The notes under the pieces were generated by a model. The model was given only the letters and a program-made list of their open reading frames with translations. It was not told where the DNA came from and ran no database searches. A DNA stretch of 64,000 bases from Elysia chlorotica (taxonomy: Eukaryota > Mollusca > Gastropoda > Plakobranchidae): assembly GCA_003991915.1 (NCBI GenBank), contig RQTK01000426.1, positions 9,008 to 73,007 on the forward strand. Reading direction: 5' to 3'. Shown in pieces: positions 1-12,046 of the stretch (positions within the stretch are counted from its first letter, which is position 1; every line of letters starts with the position of its first letter). The translations under genes and the position numbers were made by a program.

Positions 1-967
1 ATTACTATTACTATTATTATTATTATTATGGACAGCAAATAAACACACACACACACACACACAATAGATAATTATAAACCCACGTATTCGCCCGAGCTTC
101 GGCCTATATCTATACAGAAAAAACGACTAGCCCTCACTTCGTAAAGTGACGTATCGTGGTGCCAATCTGTATTACAGAACCTTATTATTATAAGGATACA
201 CATCTCATAGCGCTCCAGAATAGAAACAGACCGAGACAGACAGGCAGATATCAAGATACACCTATTCACCCTATCTATATCCATGCGATAAAAAAGCAAT
301 TGTTGATTACGAATGCTTACTAAGTCAATATACTGCACAGTTGCATTCGGATAGTTACACCGACTAACCGCAGAGAATTATCTCTGTCCGTTTATCTGTC
401 TCTGTAGATATGTCTCTAAAATTAATGGAAGTATTCTTTGTTTCTAACTTATAAAACCATCCGGGAAAAGCAGTTTGTTAATAACTAATCCTCATTTAGT
501 AAAGTGACGCGTCAACATGTTAATACGGCTGGTTATACCTTAGGGTGAGCACCTTATAGCGCTCCTAAATAGAAAATAGAAACAGACAGACACGACAGAG
601 AGATATTAAGGATGCACGTATTCGCCGTATCTAGAACCGCGCCTATATTCATCCGGGAAAAATATCTTGTTGGTAACCAATCCTCACTAAGAAAATGTTA
701 TGTATCAACGCATCGTGTTTTAAAGAGCTGCACATATATATATATATATATATATATATACCTAATGGTGCCTCTAATTCGAGACAGAAAGAGAGACACA
801 GAGAGATAAATATGAATGCACACATTCTCCCCATCTCTCATAATTATAACCATCCTGTAAAAGCAGCTTCTTGATTACTAATCTTCACCTAGTTCTATGA
901 AGTGTCGTATCACTGTGTATCAATTGTTTTACAAGAGACCGTCTAGAGTCTTTGGTTTCACCGTGCT

Positions 968-1190
968 ACATGAACACCACATGAACATCACATGAACACC
1001 ACATGGACATCACAGTAACACCACAGGAACACCACAGGAACACCACATGAACACCATATGTACACCACATGAACACCACATGAACACCAAATAAATACCA
1101 CAAGAACACCACAAGAACACCACATAAACACCACATAAACACCACATGGACACCACATGAACACCATATGAACACCACATGAACACCACA
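968..1190. repeat. 11-base minisatellite, about 20 units
   Basis: Unit ACATGAACACC, with variants such as ACAGGAACACC and ACATAAACACC. Because 11 is not a multiple of three it leaves long open frames on the minus strand, which are repeat artefacts. Confidence 0.92.
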
Positions 1191-2013
1191 TACTATGGCG
1201 CCACTGAATTACGCTAAAGCTGTATGTGTTTTGGATCACCCGCGCACTGTATGGCGAAAGCTTGTGCGAAATGCACATTACATCACCACACTTAGTGGTG
1301 TGTTTTTAACTTTTATCCATCAACACATTGAACAACCAATTTATCAATACGTCAACCGAACTGGCCAGTCAATAGTACATTCAGATTGATCAAACTGTTG
1401 ATCAATCTAGCAATCAATGTAGCAATCAATCTAGCAATCAATCGTTGAACCGTTCAATTCAATCAATCAATCAATATACAACCCATGTAGTCCAAATTTA
1501 TTACTCTATAATATTATAATGTGTCGGAAAAATCGTTTATAAAATATTCAATTTTGAGTGCCTAAATACCACGCAAGCTTAGTATAAACCAAACATCTCG
1601 TGTGGTTGACAAGTTGGCCACCAGCTATATTTATTTTCTTTTGTTTTGTTTTTGGATTTTTTTTTCTCCGTCGTTTTGTTTCTTTTGCTTAGTTAGGGGT
1701 GTTGTTGTTGTTTTTTTTAGTTTTGTTTCTTTTGCTTAGTTAGGGGTGTTGTTGTTTTTTGTTTATACGTTCCCATTTTTAATTGACTTATCTGAACTCG
1801 ATATAACCGTACAGTAATGACGTGCCGTAAAAACAAAGAACAGACTCATCTTTGTTACACTATATCTAAAAGAAACCCAGCATGGGATAAAGGTTTGGGT
1901 TGCCTCGACTAGGCCCTTAAACTAAATCCATCCACAGAAAACATTCGTACAATAAACCTATCTATTCTTAAATAAAAAAAAGCATGATACTCGTAATTTG
2001 GGTCTTGGAGGGG
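1191..2013. other. Intergenic, nothing recognised
   Basis: A two-copy tandem repeat near 1660-1755 (TTTTGCTTAGTTAGGGGTG) and short CAAT repeats near 1400-1475. No coding signal. Confidence 0.5.
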
Positions 2014-2250
2014 AGGGAAGCAAAGAAGATTAGTTGGTAAAGCGCATGACGTCTTATCAGGAGGTTGCAGGTTCGAATCCCGTTAAGTGCCAACTTTCTC
2101 CTAATGGGTTGTAGGCTGTGCCCGTGTAGTGTGACTAATCTCCCAATTCTGTTTTTGTATGGCAGGACTTAAAATTGTCAGACATTAGTCGTTGGATCCG
2201 TTCTCGGGATAGTCTAATTAGTGACGTTAGTTTTTAGAATGTATCCACCC
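2014..2250 (+). mobile_element. Possible second tRNA-derived SINE family
   Basis: GATTAGTTGGTAAAGCGC resembles an A box, and GGTTCGAATCCC, 35 bases later, is a perfect B box. The body that follows includes ACTTAAAATTGTCAGACATT, which recalls the core of the main SINE family. It does not fold as a complete tRNA, so I treat it as a SINE rather than a tRNA gene. Confidence 0.55.
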
Positions 2251-3263
2251 AACTAACTCGGGTCTTGTTAGTTTTAGGAAATGTATACATTGTTTCTGTA
2301 GCAAACCACTACATGTACTCATATAATTATATTCCTAACGTTGCAGTTCGAGTCAGCCTTTTTGTCACATCCTAGCGATGGTTGGAACATCAAAAATGAT
2401 TTTTTAAAATAATAATACAATAAAACGCATTTAAGGTCCTAGTTCCTAAACCCTTATCCACAGTATTTTATATAAGATTCAATTAATACCTTTTCTAACT
2501 ATAAATGCTAAAATAAAATTTAATCTAATTTGATCTAATTTGATAGAAAGATTTGCTGAAAGTAATGAATTAACTAGATCACATTTATAAACTAGGTTTT
2601 TAGAATAAGGGTTTTTGTGAATGCATCGCCAAACAGAAAAACGGTAACACCCCCACCCCCATTATATGAAAAACACGGGAATTAAAGCCGCAGAACATTT
2701 CCTCGACAGGCCAGAGCATTACCAACTCAGCCATTTGACGGTCCCATCACTCGGGAGTTTATAGTTTTTCCAAAATCGCTTCAGTCACACACAGTTCAGG
2801 TGGGTTGAAATGATTCACTTTGCAGATAAAAATTAAAGTTTGAGAGTAGCGTAACAAAGACATGCACTATTAGTCTATTACATGTATAATTATCTCTACT
2901 TCATGTATATCTAAGTAAAAAAGGTCTGAATAAAGGATGCACAATAAAACACAATCTGATTACACTTTCTATTTACATTCCACTTTCTAGTCTCAGTAAG
3001 GTTTTCAAGGATTTTTAGACTGTTTTCTAAGAAATAACCTAATGTTCACCACTAAAAACAAGATATAAATATATATATATATATACAAGCACATCTTGCT
3101 CACAGCCTTGAAATCTCATAAAACACAATTACTCTGACTCACGCAGACTCAAGTCAAAGCCAGTTGGGGTAAGCTATTAACAAACAACGGTAAGTAAAAC
3201 TGTGGTATTGTTTGGGACAAGAAGATGCTCACCACATATATAATCACGACCCTGGGAGGCGGG

Positions 3264-3266
3264 AGT

Positions 3267-3311
<45 letters not shown>

Positions 3312-3851
3312 CTGATACAATACAGCTATAGTGTGGTAGATCGATCGGTTGGCCTCTCGTAGTCCTCATCTCATCTCCCGCTACTCAACGCGTCCCATGC
3401 GAACATACTACATTCAGCAGTTTGGGGACAGGGTCGCATGAGCTTAATGTAAGAGTCGTAAGCTCAACGTTGTGGTAAAATTACGAACCGCCTGAAGGCA
3501 TATTAATTAACCTGAAGGCTAGCGACTAGCTGTAAGCTACCGCGTTGTACTTACTATTCTAGAGAGAGTTGATTAGGCCGGCTCCAAATCTACTCACTGC
3601 GTTGATGTGGAGGCCGAAATCTGCCTGTTTGTAATGAGTGATAGTATGAAATAGGGAAGAGAGAGAGGTAGGGAGGGAGATATAGAGGAAGAGAGAGAGA
3701 GAGAGTTGAGTTGGTTTAACGTCCAACGTGAGCACTATATGTACTATATTGTGGATGGATTCCAAGACTGACGTCTGACAATTTTATGTGCTACCACACA
3801 CGAGACAAGACGGAGATACCATGACACCTGTCTCAGTTGGTCACAGTGAAG

Positions 3852-3900
<49 letters not shown>

Positions 3901-4040
3901 AGAAAGGGAGAGTGAGAGAGACAGAGAGAGAGAGAGAGAGAATCCAAGACTGACGTCTGACAATTTTATGTGCTGCCACACAGGAGACAGGGTGGAGATA
4001 CTATTGACACCTGTCTCACTTGGTCACAGTGAAGAGAAAG

Positions 4041-4101
<61 letters not shown>
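3264..4101. repeat. GA-rich polypurine cluster
   Basis: Several (GA)n tracts (3264-3309, 3855-3942, 4039-4101) alternate with SINE pieces. The purine strand is the plus strand. Confidence 0.9.
3705..4033 (-). mobile_element. Two SINE pieces separated by GA repeats
   Basis: A piece at 3705-3849 starts TTGAGTTGGTTTAACGTCC; a second at 3943-4033 repeats the core from CCAAGACTGACGTCTGAC to GGTCACAGTGAAGA. A (GA)n tract lies before, between and after them. This looks like local duplication of a SINE-plus-microsatellite unit. Confidence 0.75.
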
Positions 4102-4105
<4 letters not shown>

Positions 4106-4380
4106 CAGACAATCAGGTAGACAGAGACAAGGAGTAACAGGCACGCAAACTTACAGGCAGACAGGCAGACAAAGGAGACAGTGAGACAGACAAAAATATA
4201 CAGACAGAGAAATAGAGAGAAAAATATAAAAAGGATAGCTGAGTCTATTTCATCATTATTATGCTCTTTAAGTCTCTTAGGTCTAATAATTATGACCCCT
4301 TCAGCTGTTGCACATATTTATTTTTAGGGTAACTGTTTTTTACGTTTTACTGTGGCATCAGATGTACAGATTATTGACGC

Positions 4381-4451
<71 letters not shown>

Positions 4452-4475
4452 CAGCAGCAGCAGTAGTAGTAGTGG
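4381..4475. repeat. (GTA)n microsatellite
   Basis: About 30 units of AGT/GTA with a short GCA interruption. The valine-rich open frame over it is an artefact. Confidence 0.95.
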
Positions 4476-5409
4476 TTTTTGGTGGTGGTGGTATTGTTGT
4501 AGTAGTATATACATTAGATTTAGTTGTAATAAAATTAGTAGTTGTGGTAATTATAGTCGCTGCAACACAAAGTGCAATCATATTTCGATCATTAACACTT
4601 AACGCCTAGTTCTAACCATTATGGAAAAAATGCCTTCAAATTCCATATCTACTAGGTAGTCCGTTAAGCAGCATGGAGAACCTTCATTGTCGCAAGTCAA
4701 AAGTCTTTCTCTAAAAGCTGGCTGCATACGTATGAGAACTTAAATGAGAGGTCATATGTACGCTTAGGAACTTGATCATTGAAACAAATACCATGTCCTT
4801 CTAGCAGACAACAGAATGCGTTGTTACAGCTCCACACTTAGTCACAGTGGTAAAGCCGTGGATGGTAGATGCTGCCATCTATCTATTAATTGATATTGAT
4901 CACGACATGTGTAGTGCTCACGAAGGGTCGAAACACTACAGGGTGGTGTTGATTGCGTGCAGTGGTTGTAAATATAAACTAATTTTATTTAAAGTTCACC
5001 TTTGTTGTTGTTTTTTCCATATAATGGATGAAACATCTTATCCTGATAATTATCTTCAAACACGGACGCAAAATGTGTGTGTTCTTTGGTGTTGTATTCC
5101 GATTATTTAATTTCTAAAACCTTTGAAAATTGAGGTGTTTTCATACTTCGTTGATTTTTGTTGTTGTTGTTGTTATTGTTGTAGTTGTTTTCCAAAGACA
5201 TTTATTCAGGGAAAAAAACATTAAAGAGCAAATAGAAAAGAGATCGTAGAGAAGAAAAAAAAAAGAAACAGGAGTACAAGGGAAACGAGGTAACGTTTTA
5301 AAACAAGATGGAGACTTTCTGCAACAACAACAACAAAAAAGAAAAGAAAAGAAGTTATAAAGAAAGAAATACTTGCAGAAAAACATAGCTAACGCAAAGG
5401 ATTAAAAAA

Positions 5410-5945
5410 TCAGAGAGGGAGAGGGAGAGAGAGGGGGAGAGTAAGAGAGAGACAGACAGACAGAGAGACATAGAGAGAGAGAGACAGACAGAGAGAAAGA
5501 GAGATGTTGGCGAATGAAAAAAAAAAAAAAAAAAACAGAGTTAAAGATATACAGAAAAAGTGGCAGTAAGAAATTTGTATAAAAACAAGAGCCAGGCAAA
5601 AAGAAAAGACGATTGAAGATAACAACAAGAAGAAAAAAAAACACTTAGACACCAAAAGGGTGGGAGCGAGAAGAGGGAGAGAGAAATAGAATGAGAGAAA
5701 GAAAGAGAGACAGAGAGACAGACAGACAGACAGACATACAGACAGCAGACAGACATACAGACAGACAGTGACAGATAGAGACAAGGAAAGGGAGAGACAA
5801 AGAAAGACAGACAAACAAAGGGACTGATAAATTCATTGATTGGCAGACAGTTAATATAGAAAGAACAAGACAGTAGAATAGAGAGAGAGAGAGAGAGAAA
5901 AAATGAAAGAGAGAGAGAAAGAGCGAGAGAGAGAGAGACAGAGAG
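5410..5945. repeat. Degenerate polypurine tract
   Basis: More than 500 bases of mostly A and G on the plus strand, with GACA and GAGA repeats and an A run at 5519-5535. The Ser/Leu-rich open frames on the other strand are artefacts. Confidence 0.9.
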
Positions 5946-7368
5946 TATAATACAGATAAGAGAGTTAATTTAAAAAAATCTACGACCTTGCATACTTTTT
6001 TTTTTTTGCTTCTCAAGTCTGAGATCTTAATATTTTATAACTGTCCATCAAGAATAATGAGAAATAGATTTATGTTTATTTCTAAATGCATGAGATTAGG
6101 TTATTCTATTTACGCTGATCTGATATCTTAATATGGGATTTACAGAAAAAATCAATGTCAAAAATACACTGAATTAGATGGTCAAGCAATATATGAGAAA
6201 TAAAAATTCAAGACTTCATTTTCATATATTATATTTTTATTTCATTGAGAGTCTAGACAAATATTGATCTCTTCGGGCAGAGATATCAAATTTTCATATT
6301 GTATCAAAGTAAACAACATCTGCATAGTAAAATAACACCAGAGTTCATTTTAGAAATATAAACAAACATTTCTGTACCGTGTATATAAAGACACATATAT
6401 AATTTTAGCAAACTTTTCATTATTGCTTGTTAAGCATAGAATTTCACGACATTTAATGTAAATAAAAATTCAGATGTATTTGTTATACAGTCAGTGAGTT
6501 TGAGTTGAAACACAACATATATTTTGCCTAGAGTAACACCAACTTCACAAAAGACTCCACACATAGGTACGCTTAAGATAACTTGACTTCACTTGTAATA
6601 GCCCATACATCTTTCAACCTTTATCCAATGAAAATATTTATTACATTTTCTGCGTTCCTACTGGTCTTAGTACCTATACGTCTAATAACATGTTTCTTCA
6701 CTTTTGGGCTCATCCTCATCTAGATCCTGTCTCTAAAAAGGGATGTATTTGCCGTATAGGATTTCTCAGGGAAACCTAGGACACGTTTAAACCCAGATAC
6801 AGAAGAAAGAGATGCATTGAGAAATAACGAAAAAAAGGTTGATCCTCATGAAATACGAGAAGAAAAATAGGATTATGACCAAGCCATATATCCAACTCTC
6901 TGAAAATAAAAATAACAATAACGGACACCTTCCTTGACATGAAATGATGTGCAGTAGTTCAATTGTGTATGCAAGATGTGTTCATTAGCAATACAAAATT
7001 GTGTATCATGATTGCGTAGTTCACGGCCTTGTAACACCAAATTGATTCATCCAATATTATACATATATATATATATATATAGGTTTTTTAAATTTCATTT
7101 ACTTGCTTTAGTTTGTAATGTTCTTAACGTCCAACGTTAGCAACTAGACTATTTCACAATATTTCAATTTTAAATGCTGCATTTTCAGGACAACAATTTG
7201 CAGTTCCCAAGACTTCATTAAAGAGTATGGAACAAACATTACTTACATGCTGCCACAAAGAGGTAGAGCAAAGATACCATGGCATTTATCTCAGTCGATC
7301 AAATTATACTGACACTGAACCAAACAGTCCAATCCATGGGTATGCGCATATTAGTATAGACATTTTTC

Positions 7369-7450
7369 ATGTGTTCTCTATTTATAAAGTGTCTTGTCTC
7401 TTTCTCTTATGTGTTTTCTATTTATAAAGTGTCTTGTCTCTTTCTCTTTA
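7369..7450. repeat. Two-copy 41-base tandem repeat
   Basis: CTATTTATAAAGTGTCTTGT and then CTCTTTCTCTTATGTGTT repeat once. It lies beside an eroded SINE piece (7247-7330). Confidence 0.8.
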
Positions 7451-10400
7451 GTCTAACAATGTTACAACACTACAAAACTTTTCTTGTATAAGATGTTTAA
7501 AAAAAAAAAAATGAAGACATAAAATGACAAATTACAGAAATGTCACAAAATAAACATGTTTCATCTTATTTTATGTAAGAGATAAACGGGGATGGAATAA
7601 AATATATCATTTCCTAAAACAAGGATGAAATGTTTGAAGTAAAATTTTTGAAATAAAAGCAAGTACAGATCATAATTTCCTCACAGTAAATACATTGATG
7701 TGTAAAACATTGAAATTTGGTATTTAAAAACATTTTTCTACCACATAAGCAACTATAGCGTACATTCTATATTTCAAATTTTTCATTCTAAAATTTAAGT
7801 AATACACGAAAATAATTAGTTTAGCAAATAATGATTTAGCAGAATAGTATGAATCGCTTTAAAAAAAACAAATACACAATTGTAACAAATTAGAGTGTAG
7901 ATTCAATGCTCTGCTAAAAATTGCCATGCCAATTCAACAAAACATAATACTTATCATAGGACTGCTCTAGAATACCAAATAATTATCCAGTTTGGTGTGG
8001 TTTGGATGCAAAAGGCAATACCTTAGATTTAAGATCGTAGACCCCTAGTATACCTCAGTAATACATAAAAGATCATAAACTATGAACTCTAAGTCTTATG
8101 CGTTATTGAGACACAAATGCAATGTAATAGGTCTAAACACATCCTTTGACACACACAAGATTATGAACTAGTTTACAAATCATAAAAGCACAAGATTATA
8201 GGTATTACACTCATTGAACGACCACAAAAGAGTATATGTATTGAACACCTTTGTTGACACACATAAGGTTATAGTAGCATGTTTAAATTTAACACATGCA
8301 TTTACAAACACACAATATTCTAGATATTTAACAGATCAGTTTACCCACACAAAATCATAATTATTTAGCAGATCCATTGACATGCACTAATTTATAGGTA
8401 CTTAATACATCCACAGGTACACACTAGAGCATAGATATTCTTCAGCGACACACATACACACACACACACACAATATCAATTAGTGTAAATTATAACTCAT
8501 TTCCAAATTAGAAGCTTGATGATAACAAATAAAAGCATATGGTTTTCACTAAATAGTTAGCATTGTGAATAGAAAAAATTCATTGGAATTTTCACACACA
8601 AGGGCTTCTTTTCCTCAGTAAACTCTTTCGTTCTTGATAATCTTTAGCCACAATTTAAAACTCATAGGAGAGATTGGTTTCAAACAGGCTTTTTTATCGT
8701 AATTATTGTTTTTAAAAAATAATTTACAATAAAAAAATTATAACAAGTAAAACAAAAGTTTCAGATCTAAGTAGAATGGTAAAGATGGTGGAGATATCTT
8801 AGATAAAGGGACTTTTTAAGTTTTACATAACAAAACATAAATCTATGTTTTTTTAATCACAACCAATCAACAATTTGGAATGTTTAGCGTACAAATTCAT
8901 TTTAAAAAATCTGCAACTGAGACTGAAAGAAAAATAAATAAACATTCGGTTTCACATATATCTGTGTTAAGCTGGATTTCAAAAGAGCTATCTCCGGGTA
9001 AGAGATTAAACCCCGAGTGTCAAGCCGATGTTCCCATTAATTGGAATGGAGGCTTTTTTGTTTTGTTTTTCTTTATGTCCCTGGGGCTTAGCCTTGAAAA
9101 TGGTAAAACTAACGAGTTGAATACGACTTTTTAAGTAGACATTTTTTGTATATTTAATACTGCAGAGATGGATGTTGATGACTTAGAGGACTTAGATTTA
9201 CACCAGATAAGAATGTTGAAAAACTGACATAAATTATCATCAAGTAGGATTATAGAAGTAGAGACAGCTTTAAGATTAATTTTTCTTTTTTTTTTAAGCC
9301 TGGTTTAAGGTTGAAAAATATAAAATCAGATCTGAAATATAATTGATTCACAGATAATATTATAACAAATTTACATTATAAAAAAGTGTTATATATACAT
9401 ATATTATAAATATCTTTGTCTGGTTGGAATGTACACGTTACATTCAAATTACAAAGGCTACCACATAGTGATAGAAGAGCACACAACAACAAAAAACACA
9501 GTGAGAATTCACACTCTCTGCTCTTTTTTTCCAACCATCGGACTTCTTTGCTTTTCTCCCTCCCTCCCAATCAGAGTTGACCATTAACACCACAGGCCTC
9601 AAGAAATTGTTTTGTCACATTGACTGACAGTGTGCTGACAAGTCTACAGTACAAATGTCTGGTCTTTTCTAACCTCATCCTGATTTTTCAAAACTGTTTC
9701 GTGTTTCTTGTGTTTATTTTTGGTCCTAACAAAGCCGAAAAATGTTCTATGTTAAATTACCATTGTTGGGTTCTTTGTTTTAAAGTTGGTGACTACTTTA
9801 TTAAATATTATTTATTAACACATTAATGTATGATGGAGACATACTGATTCGAGCATGTGTGGGTTCACACCTTTTGCACAATGCCGTGAACAACAATACA
9901 AATTGTTTTTCTTTTAAGAGAGACATTCAAGCCTATTTTTCAACAGCACCCATCAAATCTGAGAAAATGTAAAGTGTACCAGTTTAAGTAATACGTTATT
10001 TTTATAACAGTTCCTATTCCTCTATGTTGATTAAATACTTCACGCAATTAGTTTGATGTTCATATCTCTCAATCACGGCTCCAGTGTTTGCTTTTTGCTT
10101 TGTAAAGAAAGTCCAAGTTAAGATGTTATCTTCAACATACATGTGTTGTATTGACTGACAAACAAAATCTTGCCAAAGCTAAACAAATATTATGGCATGA
10201 TTGTGTGACATTTGAGGATCAAAACAACCCAGATCAACATAACATACTATGCAAACCTCACAATCAGCATACATTATTGCCATATTGGAATGCGATTGTT
10301 ATATATGAAGGAGAAAATATTGGTAATTGATATTTAAACAGCTCCTGAGGAAATTGAAAACAGAAAAAAATGAAATTTAGCAATTTACTCTATAAAGAAA

Positions 10401-11109
10401 GAACACAACTAATAATGAGGAAGTTAACCGAGTAAATAGTGGACCAGGAAAAAACCGAATCACAAGAGAAATTGGCCATGTACACAGCGAAATAAGATTC
10501 ATTTTAATTAGCAGAAAATTAGCTGTACATATTGTAAATCAAGAATAAATTTATTAAACGGAAAATTGCACAGCATTAATCAGGAATAAATTTATCTATA
10601 AAAAATAAGCTGTGTAAATCTTAAAACAAAAATATATTTAGTAGAAAGATAGTCATCTTTAAACGTTCCATTGCTGAATAAACTGGAGGGATAAATTTAA
10701 ATTATAATTATAAGGTTTAGTGATCTTCATTTTGGTTTCAGAGGGTATACATAGTTAGTTTGAAATACTCAAAGATCTAAAGTAGAGTAAAAAGCACTAA
10801 AAAGGGTAAATGTAATACAGAATGTGCTGCCATCTTGCAGATGGAATGCATTGAATTACACTGTAGGGTTAAAATCAGCTATTCATCAGTGTACATTGTC
10901 TTTAAAATCTTCACATTTTTTCCTGTACATCGTCTTGGGCTTATTTCCTTGTTTGTGAAGCGGAAAATTAAAATGTATCTTCCATAGATTGCTGCCGGAT
11001 ATTTAGTTTTCTACTTCGCTTTAGATATCCCAGTTAGCTTAAGCAAACCCTGTGGTAGATTTAATGAGATTATTCTGTGAAAAACGGCACAGGATACTCA
11101 ATTCTGCAA

Positions 11110-11263
11110 AGCGGTAGTTGATATTTGTTGGGTTTTTTGTAACATTGCTAAACATAATGTTTGAGAAGTATATATTCTAGAAGATTAAAAGTTGATATTT
11201 GTTGAGGTTTTTTTTACATTGTAAAAAATTATGTTTGAGAAGTATATATTCTAGAGGATTAAC
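11110..11263. repeat. Two-copy tandem repeat
   Basis: AGTTGATATTTGTTG through GAGAAGTATATATTCTAGA is repeated once, with a period near 75 bases. It lies downstream of the membrane-protein gene. Confidence 0.8.
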
Positions 11264-11584
11264 AAGAAGTAAATAAAAAAAAACAATGAGATTTCAAAAA
11301 CAGCAAAAAATTCACAGCTGATCATTACTTGTGGTAATTGTTTACAACAACAAAAATGAGAAAAATTCAATACAGGAACAATTCTTGTTCAAATTATTTC
11401 TCCCTCCTAAACAAGACAGTTGTTTATGTTTGGACATTTGCCTTGTGATTTCATGTCCCTGGATTTGTTTGACTGAGTGAGACTTGTCCTCTCTGCTTCC
11501 TTTCATATGCATAATATATGAAGATGACATCACAATGTTGAGCCTTCTGAAGAATGAGAGATGGAAAGTGGTGGCTTTGTTTGT

Positions 11585-11590
11585 TTTATT
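11585..11590 (-). promoter_or_regulatory. Candidate polyadenylation signal of the membrane-protein gene
   Basis: AATAAA on the minus strand, about 375 bases after the stop codon. This would give a short 3' UTR. Other AATAAA sites lie further on in this AT-rich DNA, so the choice is uncertain. Confidence 0.3.
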
Positions 11591-11964
11591 TGGTTCTGAC
11601 GCCGCAACTTTTTGCAATTTTTGCCATTTTGGTTGCAACTATTTGCAGGTACAGATACATGTATCAAGTCAAGAGTCTCTTTTTTTAATATAGGGTTCAT
11701 CAATGGTATGAGACAAAATCGACCTTAGACATATTTGCATTCTCTCTCTCTCTGTCTCTCTGAATGAATGTCTTTTTTTTCTTCAAGTTATACTATTGGT
11801 GTCTTTTAGATACTGAGATAGTAAACTCCTTTTCAATGTCTTCTGAAGCATCAGAAATAAAAAACTGCAGAATCGATTTCTCTTGAATACTCGATATCGA
11901 AGCTAATACTCCAATGACTGTTATGATGATGGACAATTGTCATGAGGAAAACTGCTTGAGACTG

Positions 11965-12046
11965 CTATACTTCCACCGGATCAGTCACATCGTTGGGATC
12001 AAACGGGAACACATCGAGATCTCCTCCGCTGTTTTCAGACTCATCT
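11965..12046 (-). CDS. Exon 13: C-terminus and stop
   Basis: Encodes DESENSGGDLDVFPF, then DPNDVTDPVEV and a TAG at 11967-11965. The acidic tail ends in a possible class II PDZ ligand (V-E-V-COOH). The acceptor is CTACCAG. Confidence 0.78.

Larger units (their letters stand above)
6000..11584. other. AT-rich intergenic DNA downstream of the membrane-protein gene
   Basis: Only short chance frames. Contains an eroded SINE (about 7120-7335), small tandem repeats and (CA)n near 8452. Part may be extended 3' UTR. Confidence 0.5.

Noticed and set aside
2024..2092. Possible functional tRNA gene
   Set aside because: A and B boxes are present, but the acceptor arms do not pair and a SINE-like body follows.
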